Below are positions 19,169 to 30,194 of a stretch of 64,000 nt of DNA, one piece after another. Source of the DNA: Pseudanabaena sp. PCC 7367 (GTDB taxonomy: Bacteria; Cyanobacteriota; Cyanobacteriia; Pseudanabaenales; Pseudanabaenaceae); contig NC_019701.1 of the NCBI RefSeq assembly GCF_000317065.1, forward strand, positions 2,013,001 to 2,077,000, read 5' to 3'. The stretch's first letter is position 1. The number at the start of each line of letters is the position of its first letter. The translations under genes and the position numbers were made by a program. The notes below the pieces were generated by a model. That model searched no databases, was not told where the DNA came from, and saw nothing but the letters and a program-made list of their open reading frames with translations.

Positions 19169-20155
19169 TTGGCAATTGAGTCAACGGCGATCGGTTGGTG
19201 GGGAGTGCCTCTGGCCATAGTGGCGGGGATTCTACGCGGCAGTGCGCCATTTTTGTTGGTGAGCCTGGGCGAATGCCTGACCGAAAAGAGTGGCAAAATT
19301 AATCTGGGTCTAGAAGGCACTTTGATTATGGGGGCAATGAGTGCCTATGGGGTTTCTTATCTGAGTAGTGAGGCGATCGCAAATTGGCAGATGGCATGGT
19401 TGATGCCAGTCGCGCCCTGGTTGGGGGTAATCGTTGCGGCGATCGCTGGGGCAATGTTGGGCTTAATTCATGGCTTGCTGGTAATTCAACCTCGCATAAA
19501 TGATGTGGCAGTGGGGATCGCCATGATCATTTTTGGTAGTGGTCTAGCCTTTTTCCTGGGTAAGCCGTTCATTCAACCCGCTGCCCCCCAATTACCAACC
19601 CTACAATTGGGCAGTTGGAGCGATCTGCCCGTAGTGCAAGCAGCGTTGCAAATTAGTCCCCTGTTTCTGGCTGGCATCCTGCTGGCGGTGGGGATGCAAT
19701 GGTGGTTTGGTTCCACCCGATCGGGCTTGATTGTCAGAGCAGTGGGCGATCGGCCTGATGCGGCCAGGGCAATGGGTATTTCCGTTAAAACGGTGCGGCT
19801 AGTTTGTATTGTGGTTGGCAGCAGCTTGGCGGGAATTGGTGGCGCTTGTTTGTCGCTTTATTATCCTGGGCTTTGGACAGAGCAAATTTCCAATGGCCAG
19901 GGCTTGATGGCAGTGGCACTGGTGATTTTTGCGCGTTGGCAACCGCTCAATTGTTTGTATGCGGCGCTGTTATTTGGTGGTGCCCAGGCGATCGGCCCAG
20001 CTCTACAGGCAGTGGGAATTAAATCTTTGTATTATTTGTTTAATGCTACACCATACATCCTAACGCTGCTGATTATGATATTTACCAGTTCGGCTAATCG
20101 CACTCTGAATGGTGCGCCTGGGGCATTGGGCATAATCGATCCGCCTGCCTCTTAG
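19169..20155 (+). CDS. BMP-type ABC transporter permease, second subunit
   Basis: This 328-residue membrane protein of the BPD_transp_2 family has about eight helices. Typical motifs are SGKINLGLEGTLIMGAMSAY near the N-terminus, QPRINDVAVGIAMIIFGSGL and IVRAVGDRPDAARAMGISV, the ATPase-coupling loop. It starts at TTG 19169, preceded by a strong AAAGGAG at 19156-19162. It is the partner of the permease at 15675 and lies 47 nt behind the kinase gene, with which it is probably cotranscribed. Confidence 0.88.
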   Translation: MAIESTAIGWWGVPLAIVAGILRGSAPFLLVSLGECLTEKSGKINLGLEGTLIMGAMSAYGVSYLSSEAIANWQMAWLMPVAPWLGVIVAAIAGAMLGLIHGLLVIQPRINDVAVGIAMIIFGSGLAFFLGKPFIQPAAPQLPTLQLGSWSDLPVVQAALQISPLFLAGILLAVGMQWWFGSTRSGLIVRAVGDRPDAARAMGISVKTVRLVCIVVGSSLAGIGGACLSLYYPGLWTEQISNGQGLMAVALVIFARWQPLNCLYAALLFGGAQAIGPALQAVGIKSLYYLFNATPYILTLLIMIFTSSANRTLNGAPGALGIIDPPAS

Positions 20156-20324
20156 CCGTAGCATCTAGCATTTAGATAAAGAGGTTATAAACAAAAGTTA
20201 TAAGCAAACAGTCAAAATCAGGTCTGATTATCTGATCAAATCAAATACTCTAATTGCGGATTAGATTTGCGCTAATAGAGCCAGGAAAGTTAACCACCAA
20301 AAACAGCCAGGTCTTGATTTGGGA

Positions 20325-22091
20325 ATGGATTGCAAAAATATGTCACCAAGTAAAATTAATCTTGCACATATTGATCCTGTCAGCAAAGGTGGTTTGCCCC
20401 AACTAGAAGCGATCGCAATTTGTAAACAATTTGGTCAGTTTACGGCGCTTGAGCAGGTATCGCTACACCTTGAGCCTGGCTCTTTTCATGCCCTGTTGGG
20501 TGAAAATGGCGCTGGTAAAAGCACCCTGGTGAAATGCTTAATTGGTTTTTATCGCCCTGATGCGGGGCAAATTTTGATCGATCGCCGATCGCGCCAGATT
20601 ACTAGCCCCCAGGTGGCGCAGAAGCTGGGTATTGGTATGGTTTATCAAAGCTTTACTTCGATTCCAGCCATGACGATCGCTGAAAATCTGGTTTTAGCCA
20701 GGTTAGATGGCCAGCAAATAATTAATTGGCGGCGGGAACGGCAAAAATTAGCGGCCTTTATGCAGCAATCCCCTTTCCCCATGCGATTAGATTTGGTGGT
20801 GGGGCAAATGAGTGCTGGCCAAAAACAAAAGCTGGAGATTCTCAAGCAGCTATATCTGGGTAATCGTATTTTGATTCTGGATGAACCGACTTCAGTGTTG
20901 CTGCCCGATGAAGCCGATGAAGTGCTGACCCTGTTGCAACAGATGGTGAAACAACAACAATTATCGGTGTTATTGATTACCCATAAATTCCGGGAAGTGC
21001 TGACCTATTGCGATCGCGTTACCGTATTACGACACGGCAAACTAGCTGGCACTGGCCTGGTCAAGGATTTTGGGGTGGCAGATTTGGCGGCGCTGATGGT
21101 GGGTGAGCAAGTCGCGTTACAGCGGGCAGTGATCGCTGAGCAGAATCATCCCGAACTAACTCAAAGCGTTCTCCCTGGCACCAATGGAGCTAGACCGATC
21201 GCCAAACATAACGGCTCCGCGAACTTACCAATTGTGGACAGCAACCGATTGCCTACCTCCAGCAACAACGGCGCAAATAAGTCCACCAATGGCGATCGTT
21301 TTTCGCAGCCATCCCCAGTGAAAAAGAAGCCAAAAGCTAAACCAGTTTTGCAGCTTGACCAGATCACCGTTCGATCTGATCAGGGCAAGATCGCTGTTCA
21401 TCAGGTTGATCTAGCGGTATATGGTGGTGAGATCGTGGCGATCGCCGGAGTCGCTGGCAACGGCCAGAAAGAACTAATGGAAGTGCTATTTGGCCAGCGG
21501 CAGGCAGTGAGTGGGGAAATTTTGGTCAATGGGGAGGCCTATCAGGCAAAGCGATCGCAAATCCAGCAGCATCAGATTTTTGCATTGCCAGAAGAACCAC
21601 TTAAAAATGCTTGTGTCTCAACCATGAGTGTGGCCGAGAATTTGGCACTAAGGGGTTTCGATCGCCCACCCTTAGCAAAGGGCTGGATGATTATGTATCG
21701 ATCGATTCGCTACTTCGCCCAAAAATTAGTTGATGCCTTTGCAATCAAAACTGCCTCGATCGATCAGTCGATTACTAATTTATCCGGTGGTAATATTCAG
21801 CGCACGGTGTTGGCCAGGGAGTTAGGCTCAGCAAAAATCAAGCTCTTGATTGCGGTAAACCCCTTTACTGGTTTGGATTTCACAGCGGTTGATCATATCT
21901 GCCAAAAACTAAAAGCAGCCCGCGATCGGGGCGTAGCCATTTTGTTAGTCAGCGATGACCTCGATGAGTTATTAACCCTGAGCGATCGCCTGTTGGTGAT
22001 CAGTGAAGGGGCTTTGGTGTATGAATGCAGAACAAAGGAAGCAAATTTGCAAACAATTGCCCAGCATATGGCTGGTGGTAGGGAAATGTGA
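20325..22091 (+). CDS. BMP-type ABC transporter ATP-binding protein (two nucleotide-binding domains)
   Basis: This protein of about 588 residues carries two fused ATPase domains, as in RbsA/MglA-like sugar and nucleoside importers. Domain 1 has Walker A GENGAGKST, a MSAGQKQKLEI signature and ILDEPTSVLLPDE. Domain 2 has a degenerate Walker A (GVAGNGQKE), the intact signature LSGGNIQRT and a weak Walker B (LLIAVNPFTGLD). Such asymmetry is usual for this family. A hydrophilic linker rich in Asn, Ser and Lys (about 60 residues) separates the two domains. Start candidates are TTG 20319, ATG 20325 and ATG 20340; I chose 20325 without strong ribosome-site support. It completes the transporter begun at 14376. 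Confidence 0.9.
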   Translation: MDCKNMSPSKINLAHIDPVSKGGLPQLEAIAICKQFGQFTALEQVSLHLEPGSFHALLGENGAGKSTLVKCLIGFYRPDAGQILIDRRSRQITSPQVAQKLGIGMVYQSFTSIPAMTIAENLVLARLDGQQIINWRRERQKLAAFMQQSPFPMRLDLVVGQMSAGQKQKLEILKQLYLGNRILILDEPTSVLLPDEADEVLTLLQQMVKQQQLSVLLITHKFREVLTYCDRVTVLRHGKLAGTGLVKDFGVADLAALMVGEQVALQRAVIAEQNHPELTQSVLPGTNGARPIAKHNGSANLPIVDSNRLPTSSNNGANKSTNGDRFSQPSPVKKKPKAKPVLQLDQITVRSDQGKIAVHQVDLAVYGGEIVAIAGVAGNGQKELMEVLFGQRQAVSGEILVNGEAYQAKRSQIQQHQIFALPEEPLKNACVSTMSVAENLALRGFDRPPLAKGWMIMYRSIRYFAQKLVDAFAIKTASIDQSITNLSGGNIQRTVLARELGSAKIKLLIAVNPFTGLDFTAVDHICQKLKAARDRGVAILLVSDDLDELLTLSDRLLVISEGALVYECRTKEANLQTIAQHMAGGREM

Positions 22092-22154
22092 TTGAGTCTA
22101 ATTCTGATTGCTATTGAGTCTAATTCTGATTGCTTCTGATTGCTTCTGATTGTT
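22091..22154. repeat. Short nested tandem repeat after the transporter ATPase
   Basis: Two identical 22-bp units (22091-22112 and 22113-22134) are followed by two 10-bp partial units (TCTGATTGCT and TCTGATTGTT). The first base is the last base of the ATPase stop codon. It looks like slippage-generated DNA; no function is evident. Confidence 0.75.
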
Positions 22155-22180
22155 TAAGTACAATTGGGGCAATTGCTGTA

Positions 22181-22702
22181 TTAAAGATCGTTTAAGTAGT
22201 TGTAAATATGGCCAAAATCCTGGGCGATCGCCGCAGTATTACTAGAGTCCAAAATTGGTACATGTACAAATATGCATTTAGTCGGCAGTTGGCGATCGCG
22301 GATATGTTTCAGCACTGAGTAATAAAGCCAGTTACATACAAACTGTCCAGCATCATTGCTAATGTCGGTAAACGATAGCGGGGCAACTAATGCCGCCAAA
22401 TCAACGTTGGTATTAAGCACCTCAGCTTGATTTTTGCCGTTCGCTTCGATCGTTAGTCTGGCTCTAGATTCCGCCATGCCACAGCAAATTATAGTTCTGG
22501 GCACCAGTCGATCGATCTGCTCAACCACCAGTTGGGGCGATCGTTCAAAACAAACGGGCATCTGCCTCAGCAATTTTGCCTTAGATAGATTAGCAATGCA
22601 GGTAACTTGTTGGGCCAGGATTAAATCAAGTAGGTCGTCGGAGGAATTAGACGGCTGCTTTGGCTTCCAGGTGGTAAATGAGGTGATCAATGTTTTGGCC
22701 AT
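22181..22702 (-). CDS. pcp: Pyroglutamyl-peptidase I-like protein (peptidase C15)
   Basis: This 173-residue protein resembles pyrrolidone-carboxylate peptidase, which removes N-terminal pyroglutamate from peptides. The catalytic triad is recognisable: Glu in RLTIEANGKN, Cys in DAGQFVCNWLYY and His in CIFVHVPIL. It is shorter than enterobacterial Pcp (about 215 residues), with losses mainly in the N-terminal half. It lies downstream of gyrB on the same strand, 313 nt away. Confidence 0.8.
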   Translation of the reverse strand: MAKTLITSFTTWKPKQPSNSSDDLLDLILAQQVTCIANLSKAKLLRQMPVCFERSPQLVVEQIDRLVPRTIICCGMAESRARLTIEANGKNQAEVLNTNVDLAALVAPLSFTDISNDAGQFVCNWLYYSVLKHIRDRQLPTKCIFVHVPILDSSNTAAIAQDFGHIYNYLNDL

Positions 22703-22819
22703 GCCTGATCTCCTGTGCTTGATTGCTATGCTTGCTTACTACACGTGATTATTAGGCGGAGCAACTAAAATTGAACAGAGCAAACGATCGATTAAATTTT
22801 ATAGCTACAAACTTTGCTT

Positions 22820-22954
22820 TTATTCTCGACCATAAATAATCTCAAATCCCATCGCTCGCGCGCAATCATAATGCCCTGATTGTAAAACTTGTAGGCGATT
22901 GCCATGCTCCCACAGGTTTGCTAGCACTAACGAAAAACCCCTGCTATTTTGCAA
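22820..22954 (-). CDS. Possible small protein, about 44 aa
   Basis: A minus-strand frame without stops covers 52 codons; the only usable start is TTG 22954, giving 44 residues. The end, WEHGNRLQVLQSGHYDCARA followed by MGFEIIYGRE, reads like real protein rather than shadow sequence. There is no ATG and no clear ribosome-binding site, and the putative gyrB terminator overlaps its start. It may be a genuine small gene, or the remnant of a longer one. Function unknown. Confidence 0.3.
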   Translation of the reverse strand: MQNSRGFSLVLANLWEHGNRLQVLQSGHYDCARAMGFEIIYGRE

Positions 22955-22963
22955 GCAAAGGGT
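22933..22963 (-). terminator. Possible intrinsic terminator of gyrB
   Basis: Downstream of gyrB the minus strand forms an imperfect hairpin: ACCC pairs with GGGT and GCT(T) with (A)AGC-type bases, with one mismatch and one bulge around an 8-nt loop. It is followed by five T residues. Position, about 50 nt after the stop, is right for gyrB. Confidence 0.4.
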
Positions 22964-23015
22964 AATTAAATGATCTCGTTAAGAGCTGAAAGATGCGAGG
23001 CCGTACAGTAAATAA

Positions 23016-25494
<2,479 letters not shown>

Positions 25495-26781
25495 ATGCTG
25501 ATTGAGTTTACGGTTGGTAACTATAGGTCTTTTAAGGAAAAAGTCACGTTTAGTATGGTGGCTGCACCGATTACTGCCCAATACCCAAAACTGGATGAAA
25601 ATAATGTTTTTGCAGTTGACGACAAGCTCAAACTGCTCAAAAGTGCTGCGATCTATGGGGCGAATGCAAGTGGTAAGAGTAACTTGGCAAAAGCTCTAAA
25701 TTTCATGAAATCTCTCATCCTAAATTCCTCCAAAGAAACTCAGAGCACAAGCAACATATCTGTAGAAAACTTTAGGCTTGATGAAGAATTTGTTTCTAAA
25801 CCTTCTCTTTTTGAAATAGTTTTTCTTATGGATGCTCAGCAATATAGGTATGGATTTGAGGTTAATCCCAAAGAGATCGTTGCTGAATGGCTTTACTATG
25901 TGCCTTCTAAAAGAGAGACTAAATTATTTACTAGAGAACTAGATAAATTCAATATTGCAAAAAAGTATGATACTGAGGGGAGGCAAAAACTTACAAGACA
26001 AAACGCTCTGTTTTTATCAGCTTCCGATCAATTTAACCTAGACATTGCAAGCAGAATACTTGGGTGGATAAAAATCAACCTTAATATAATCTCAGGTTTA
26101 TCAGATGAAGATTATTTGAATGTCACTCTTAAATGTATAGAGAATGATACCAATAAAGCAGAAATTATCCAGCTTATTAAAAACTTAGATTTGGCTATTC
26201 ATGATGTAAGAGTTGAACAAGCTGAATTTCCAGTCGATGCGCTTGCCCCATTTCTCTCAGATGATTTTAGAAAACATATTAAAGATAGTGAAAGCCATAA
26301 AACTCCTTTTGCAATTACTTTACATAGGAAATTTGATAAGGAGAAAAAATTTACTGCTCTTGAGCAATTTATGCTCCTTAATCAAGAATCTGAGGGAACA
26401 AAAAAGATTTTTGCCTTAGCAGGTCCACTCGTTGATACTTTAAAAAAGGGCAAGGTATTAATTATCGATGAATTTGATGCAAGGCTACATCCATTGATTA
26501 GCAGAGCGATCGTGGAGATGTTTAACTCTAACGAAACTAACCCTAATAATGCCCAATTAATCTTTATGACCCATGACACTAACCTGCTAGACAATCGCCT
26601 ATTTCGTAGAGATCAGATTTGGTTCACTGAAAAGGATCAGTACGGGGCAACTGATTTGTACTCCCTGGCGGAATATAAAGTGCGCAAAGACGCTTCTTTT
26701 GAAAAAGACTATATCAAGGGCAAATACGGGGCGATCCCCTATCTCGGTGATCTTAGCAACTTGATTGAATCACATGGCTAG
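25495..26781 (+). CDS. AAA family ATPase (AAA15/RloA-like)
   Basis: This 428-residue ATPase belongs to the AAA15/OLD-like group that includes RloA and AbiL-type ATPases. It opens with MLIEFTVGNYRSFKEK, the usual start of this group. Walker A is GANASGKSN at 55-63, Walker B VLIIDEFDARLHP near 320, and a switch segment LIFMTHDTNLLD follows. The middle region (about 90-300) is the coiled insert typical of SMC/Rad50-like ATPases. It overlaps the RloB-like gene by 8 nt, so the two are translated together. The gene is clearly more AT-rich than its flanks, with many AGA and ATA codons, suggesting horizontal acquisition. Such pairs are known or predicted anti-phage systems. Confidence 0.85.
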   Translation: MLIEFTVGNYRSFKEKVTFSMVAAPITAQYPKLDENNVFAVDDKLKLLKSAAIYGANASGKSNLAKALNFMKSLILNSSKETQSTSNISVENFRLDEEFVSKPSLFEIVFLMDAQQYRYGFEVNPKEIVAEWLYYVPSKRETKLFTRELDKFNIAKKYDTEGRQKLTRQNALFLSASDQFNLDIASRILGWIKINLNIISGLSDEDYLNVTLKCIENDTNKAEIIQLIKNLDLAIHDVRVEQAEFPVDALAPFLSDDFRKHIKDSESHKTPFAITLHRKFDKEKKFTALEQFMLLNQESEGTKKIFALAGPLVDTLKKGKVLIIDEFDARLHPLISRAIVEMFNSNETNPNNAQLIFMTHDTNLLDNRLFRRDQIWFTEKDQYGATDLYSLAEYKVRKDASFEKDYIKGKYGAIPYLGDLSNLIESHG

Positions 26782-27412
26782 AGGCAAAAAGACAGCACGT
26801 GGCTATAAAAATAGGACTTATGACACAAAGGAAACCAGAAAAAGCTTTTTGATTGTGTGTGAAGGGACAAAGACAGAGAAAAACTACTTCGAGAGTTTTA
26901 AGCTCAAAATTAAGGCTGAAAATTTTAATCTTAATGTCAAAGGTTTAGGGAAAGATCCACAAACATTAGTTAGAGAAGCTCTAAATATCAAGCAAGCAGA
27001 GGAAAAGAAAGGCGAGGAATATGATCAAGTCTGGTGTGTATTCGATCGAGATTCCTGGACTAGCGAAAATTTCAATAATGCCCTACAAAATGCAAGCATA
27101 CATGATATACAAGTTGCCTATTCCAATGAAGCCTTTGAGCTATGGTACATATTGCATTTTGAATTTTTAAACACTGGTATTCCGCGTTCAGATTATAAAA
27201 ACAAATTAAAGAATCATTTGGAGTATAGCTATAAGAAAAATAGTGATTCAATGTATGAAGAGCTGCTTAATAAGCAAGAAGTTGCGATCGCAAATGCAAA
27301 AAGGCTTCTTAGACAATACAATCCAACTGATCCAGAAAAAGACAATCCCTCAACCACAGTACATTTGCTAGTTGAGGAATTGAACAAAAACTTACCAGGT
27401 CAGAACAAATAG
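26774..27412 (+). CDS. RloB-like protein (TOPRIM-type nuclease candidate)
   Basis: This 212-residue protein matches the RloB family. FLIVCEGTKTEKNYFESF (residues 25-42) supplies the conserved Glu of a TOPRIM-like fold, and VWCVFDRDSW (about 86-95) supplies the acidic D-x-D pair. SNEAFELWYILHFE is a further family block. In AbiL- and Rlo-type loci such proteins act with the upstream ATPase and are thought to be nucleases or effectors. An ATG at 26774 lies inside the ATPase gene; a TTG at 26765 is also in frame. The very basic N-terminus (MARGKKTARGYKNRTYD) may bind nucleic acid. It is convergent with agrE, with 7 nt between the stops. Confidence 0.82.
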   Translation: MARGKKTARGYKNRTYDTKETRKSFLIVCEGTKTEKNYFESFKLKIKAENFNLNVKGLGKDPQTLVREALNIKQAEEKKGEEYDQVWCVFDRDSWTSENFNNALQNASIHDIQVAYSNEAFELWYILHFEFLNTGIPRSDYKNKLKNHLEYSYKKNSDSMYEELLNKQEVAIANAKRLLRQYNPTDPEKDNPSTTVHLLVEELNKNLPGQNK

Positions 27413-27419
27413 TCTTTGC

Positions 27420-29525
27420 TTAAGCACTGACTTGACCAAACGGCACGGTTAGCTTTTGGATCTGTTTAACCAGCAAACTCAAGAACAAGCCCACATCAGT
27501 GACCACGCCCACCGATTCCACCGAGCCACGATCGCTCAGTTTGGTTACCACCGCCGGGTTGATATCCACACAAACCATGCGAACTCCAGCCGGAGTCATA
27601 TTACCCACGCCGATCGAGTGCAGCATGGTGGACAGCATCAGGATCATATCGGTGCCTTTGATTTGCTCGGCATAATGCTGTTGCGCCGCGATCAAATCCA
27701 TATGGGTATCGGGCAGGGGGCCATCATCCCGGATCGAACCTGCCAGCACATAGGGCACCTTATTTTGCACACATTCATACATGATGCCCGATGGGATCGC
27801 ACCCGCCTTAACTGCTGCGTCAATACTGCCATAGCGCCGCACCATATTTATTACTTTCAAATGATGCCGATGGCCGCCATGTACACTCACCCCCCGTTGC
27901 AGGTCAACGCCCAACGAAGTACCCATCACCGCCTGCTCAATGTCATGGACAGCGATCGCATTGCCGCCCAGTAGCCCATGCACATAGCCTTCGCGGATTA
28001 AATAGGCTAAATGGGGCGCACCACCGGTATGTACTACCACTGGCCCCGCCGTTACCATCACCTTGCCACCCCGATCGCGGATCTGGCGCAATTCCCAGGC
28101 GATCTGCTCAACCACCAGTTCTACCCGCCGCTCACTGGATACACCCGCACCCATGAACGAAAATTCTTCTTTTTGCTTTTTATCTTGATCCTTAGGGCGC
28201 ACCAGGGTACGAATGCCATCAACGCCAACCACAACCCGATCGCCCTCTTGTAAATCTCGTAGTAGCTTACATTGAGCCGACTTAGCCGCAGCATCAACCA
28301 CGATCGCACCATCCATGCGCTGAGCATCGCAGCGAATCCACTCACCACCAACACGCACATCGGTGGGATAGATATTGGTGACATAGAAGTCATCGGGGGC
28401 AACCCCAGCCTTAGTGACCACTTCCAGGATCGCATCGGAGGCATCCTGCTCTGGAATCGCTGCCCCCATGTCGATCAACTGACTCATGATGTCTGACATC
28501 TTGTCGTGGGAGGGCGCTGAAACCTTGATTTGAGCGTTAGAGGTACTGTTTTTCTGAATCCCCAGTTTGAAATCAAGCACCTGGAAGCTACCACCATTTT
28601 CGACCACCAAGTCCAGAGCGCGGCTGACAATGCCGGAATCGAGCAAATGGCCACTCATCTCGACGACTCGGGATTCCAGGGCGATCGCTTCTTTCTTCAG
28701 CGGTGCGATCGGTTCAGTGATTCGCAAGGTCAAACACTTGGCTGCACCACCTGCTTTCAAAAACTCAGTTAATGGTGTTTCAATCACCTTAAATCCTGCT
28801 TCAGTCATTCTGGCTTTGAGGCGATCGCTGGCCTTGTTCATGATCACGTTTTGGCCAACGTTGACAGCGTTACAGGCAAAGTTCACCGCATCCGCTTCAT
28901 CGATCGCAATCCGTTTTGCTGCCGGGACGCGCATTTCAATGATGTGATTGGAATAGGCATCAAACGCGCCGGGATAATAGAGTAAATAGCCGCCCGTGAG
29001 TGGACAGAAGCAGGTATCGAGGTGATAAAAACGGCCATCTACCAACCGCAGCGAGAGTACTTCAATATCCAGCCACTTAGTAATATAAGGATGGGAATCC
29101 AACTCCGATCGAAACCCGTAACCAGCCCAGAGCCAGCGACCTTCCCGATCGAGCAGGGCATCTCCTGCCCCCTCAAAGGGTAAATCTTGGGGCAATTCAA
29201 ACACATGACAACCCTGGGACTCGAACCAAGCCTTGAAATGGGGCTCTTCGCCCTGGCGCTCTTTGTGCATGAAGCGGCTGAGCACTACGTTGTTGCCCAG
29301 AATCAAGCCGGCATTAGCGGTAAACACCATATCAGGCCAACCCTTGGCCGGTTCCACGAGCTTGACGGTGGCCAGGTCTTTGAGAATGCCATACAGGCTA
29401 TGCCATTGCTCGCGGGCTTTGTCAAAACTAGACCGATGGACATTACCTTCCATCCAGGGGTTGATCACGTAGTCTACGTCGTAGTGTTCAGGGGAACACA
29501 TCAAAAAGCTAATGTCGGCGCTCAT
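27420..29525 (-). CDS. agrE: Bifunctional arginine dihydrolase / ornithine cyclodeaminase (ArgZ/AgrE)
   Basis: This 701-residue enzyme has an N-terminal arginine dihydrolase domain (about 1-280) that turns arginine into ornithine, CO2 and ammonia, and a C-terminal LOR/SDH domain (about 290-690) that in Anabaena AgrE converts ornithine to proline. The residues known for ArgZ/AgrE catalysis are at the same numbers here: Asn22, Asn71, His168 and Cys264 (in AAKCLTLR). The nucleotide-binding part has TAGPVVVHTGGAPH and LLGGNAIAVHD. The enzyme feeds arginine from cyanophycin or uptake into nitrogen metabolism. Start is ATG 29525. An IS1 element lies 295 bp upstream. Confidence 0.95.
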   Translation of the reverse strand: MSADISFLMCSPEHYDVDYVINPWMEGNVHRSSFDKAREQWHSLYGILKDLATVKLVEPAKGWPDMVFTANAGLILGNNVVLSRFMHKERQGEEPHFKAWFESQGCHVFELPQDLPFEGAGDALLDREGRWLWAGYGFRSELDSHPYITKWLDIEVLSLRLVDGRFYHLDTCFCPLTGGYLLYYPGAFDAYSNHIIEMRVPAAKRIAIDEADAVNFACNAVNVGQNVIMNKASDRLKARMTEAGFKVIETPLTEFLKAGGAAKCLTLRITEPIAPLKKEAIALESRVVEMSGHLLDSGIVSRALDLVVENGGSFQVLDFKLGIQKNSTSNAQIKVSAPSHDKMSDIMSQLIDMGAAIPEQDASDAILEVVTKAGVAPDDFYVTNIYPTDVRVGGEWIRCDAQRMDGAIVVDAAAKSAQCKLLRDLQEGDRVVVGVDGIRTLVRPKDQDKKQKEEFSFMGAGVSSERRVELVVEQIAWELRQIRDRGGKVMVTAGPVVVHTGGAPHLAYLIREGYVHGLLGGNAIAVHDIEQAVMGTSLGVDLQRGVSVHGGHRHHLKVINMVRRYGSIDAAVKAGAIPSGIMYECVQNKVPYVLAGSIRDDGPLPDTHMDLIAAQQHYAEQIKGTDMILMLSTMLHSIGVGNMTPAGVRMVCVDINPAVVTKLSDRGSVESVGVVTDVGLFLSLLVKQIQKLTVPFGQVSA

Positions 29526-29812
29526 AAATGCTTAACTGTTGCTGAAGTGTTGAATTGCTATTAGCTCTGGTTCGGCTTGAAAAGCTTACTCCTCAATTTT
29601 GCTTAGTTGGCAACTTGCGGCATGAAAGTCTGCGCGTTAGTTAAGCAGTTCGATCGCTGATCAAAAGCCCTTAATCAATGCGATCAGTTGCCCTAAATCT
29701 TGCTTTGCCCTAACCAGGTAATAGGCTGTGCTTATCAAAAATACCACAGTAAGCGATCGCCGCTTTCACCTTATATTTTCGCTGTGTCAGGGTTTGTCGA
29801 TATCTTGGAAAG

Positions 29813-29820
29813 TAATCGTT
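29813..29820. repeat. Target-site duplication of the IS1 element, left copy
   Basis: TAATCGTT immediately precedes the left end of the element and is repeated exactly at 30604-30611. Eight to nine base pairs is the normal duplication length for IS1. Confidence 0.93.
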
Positions 29821-29843
29821 GGTAGTCATGCAGAAGTAAGGAT
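29821..29843 (+). repeat. Left terminal inverted repeat of IS1 element
   Basis: It begins GGTAGT and ends AGTAAGGAT; the reverse complement of 30581-30603 matches at 18 of 23 positions. Confidence 0.88.
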
Positions 29844-29874
29844 AATGGGATAGAAGATACAAAAATTCTCTCTC

Positions 29875-30186
29875 ATGGATACATCTAAGCTAACTTGTCC
29901 AAGATGCAATTCACTCAAAATTGTCAAAAATGGCAAAATTCACAACGGTAAACAAAACTTCAAATGTAAACAATGCAATAGACAATTTGTAGCCAATTCT
30001 AAGAAGAAATATATCGCTAATGAGACTAAAGCTCAAATCGACAAACTTCTGCTAGAGAGGGTTTCACTCGCAGGTATTGCCAGAGTTGTAGGTGTATCAC
30101 CAAGATGGCTACAGCAATATGTTAATCACAAATATGCTCAAGTGCCCCAACAAGTGCAGGTACAGGCTAAAAAAAAGGGCACTTAA
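29875..30186 (+). CDS. insA: IS1-type InsA protein (zinc-finger/HTH part of transposase)
   Basis: This 103-residue protein has an N-terminal zinc finger of two Cys pairs (CPRCNS and CKQCNRQF), followed by a helix-turn-helix (VSLAGIARVVGVSPRWLQQYV). In IS1, InsA binds the terminal repeats and represses transposition when made alone. The frame stops at 30184-30186, just after a run of eight A residues (30169-30176). A -1 slip there continues into the InsB frame to give the full transposase. Confidence 0.9.
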   Translation: MDTSKLTCPRCNSLKIVKNGKIHNGKQNFKCKQCNRQFVANSKKKYIANETKAQIDKLLLERVSLAGIARVVGVSPRWLQQYVNHKYAQVPQQVQVQAKKKGT

Positions 30187-30194
30187 CCATTCAA

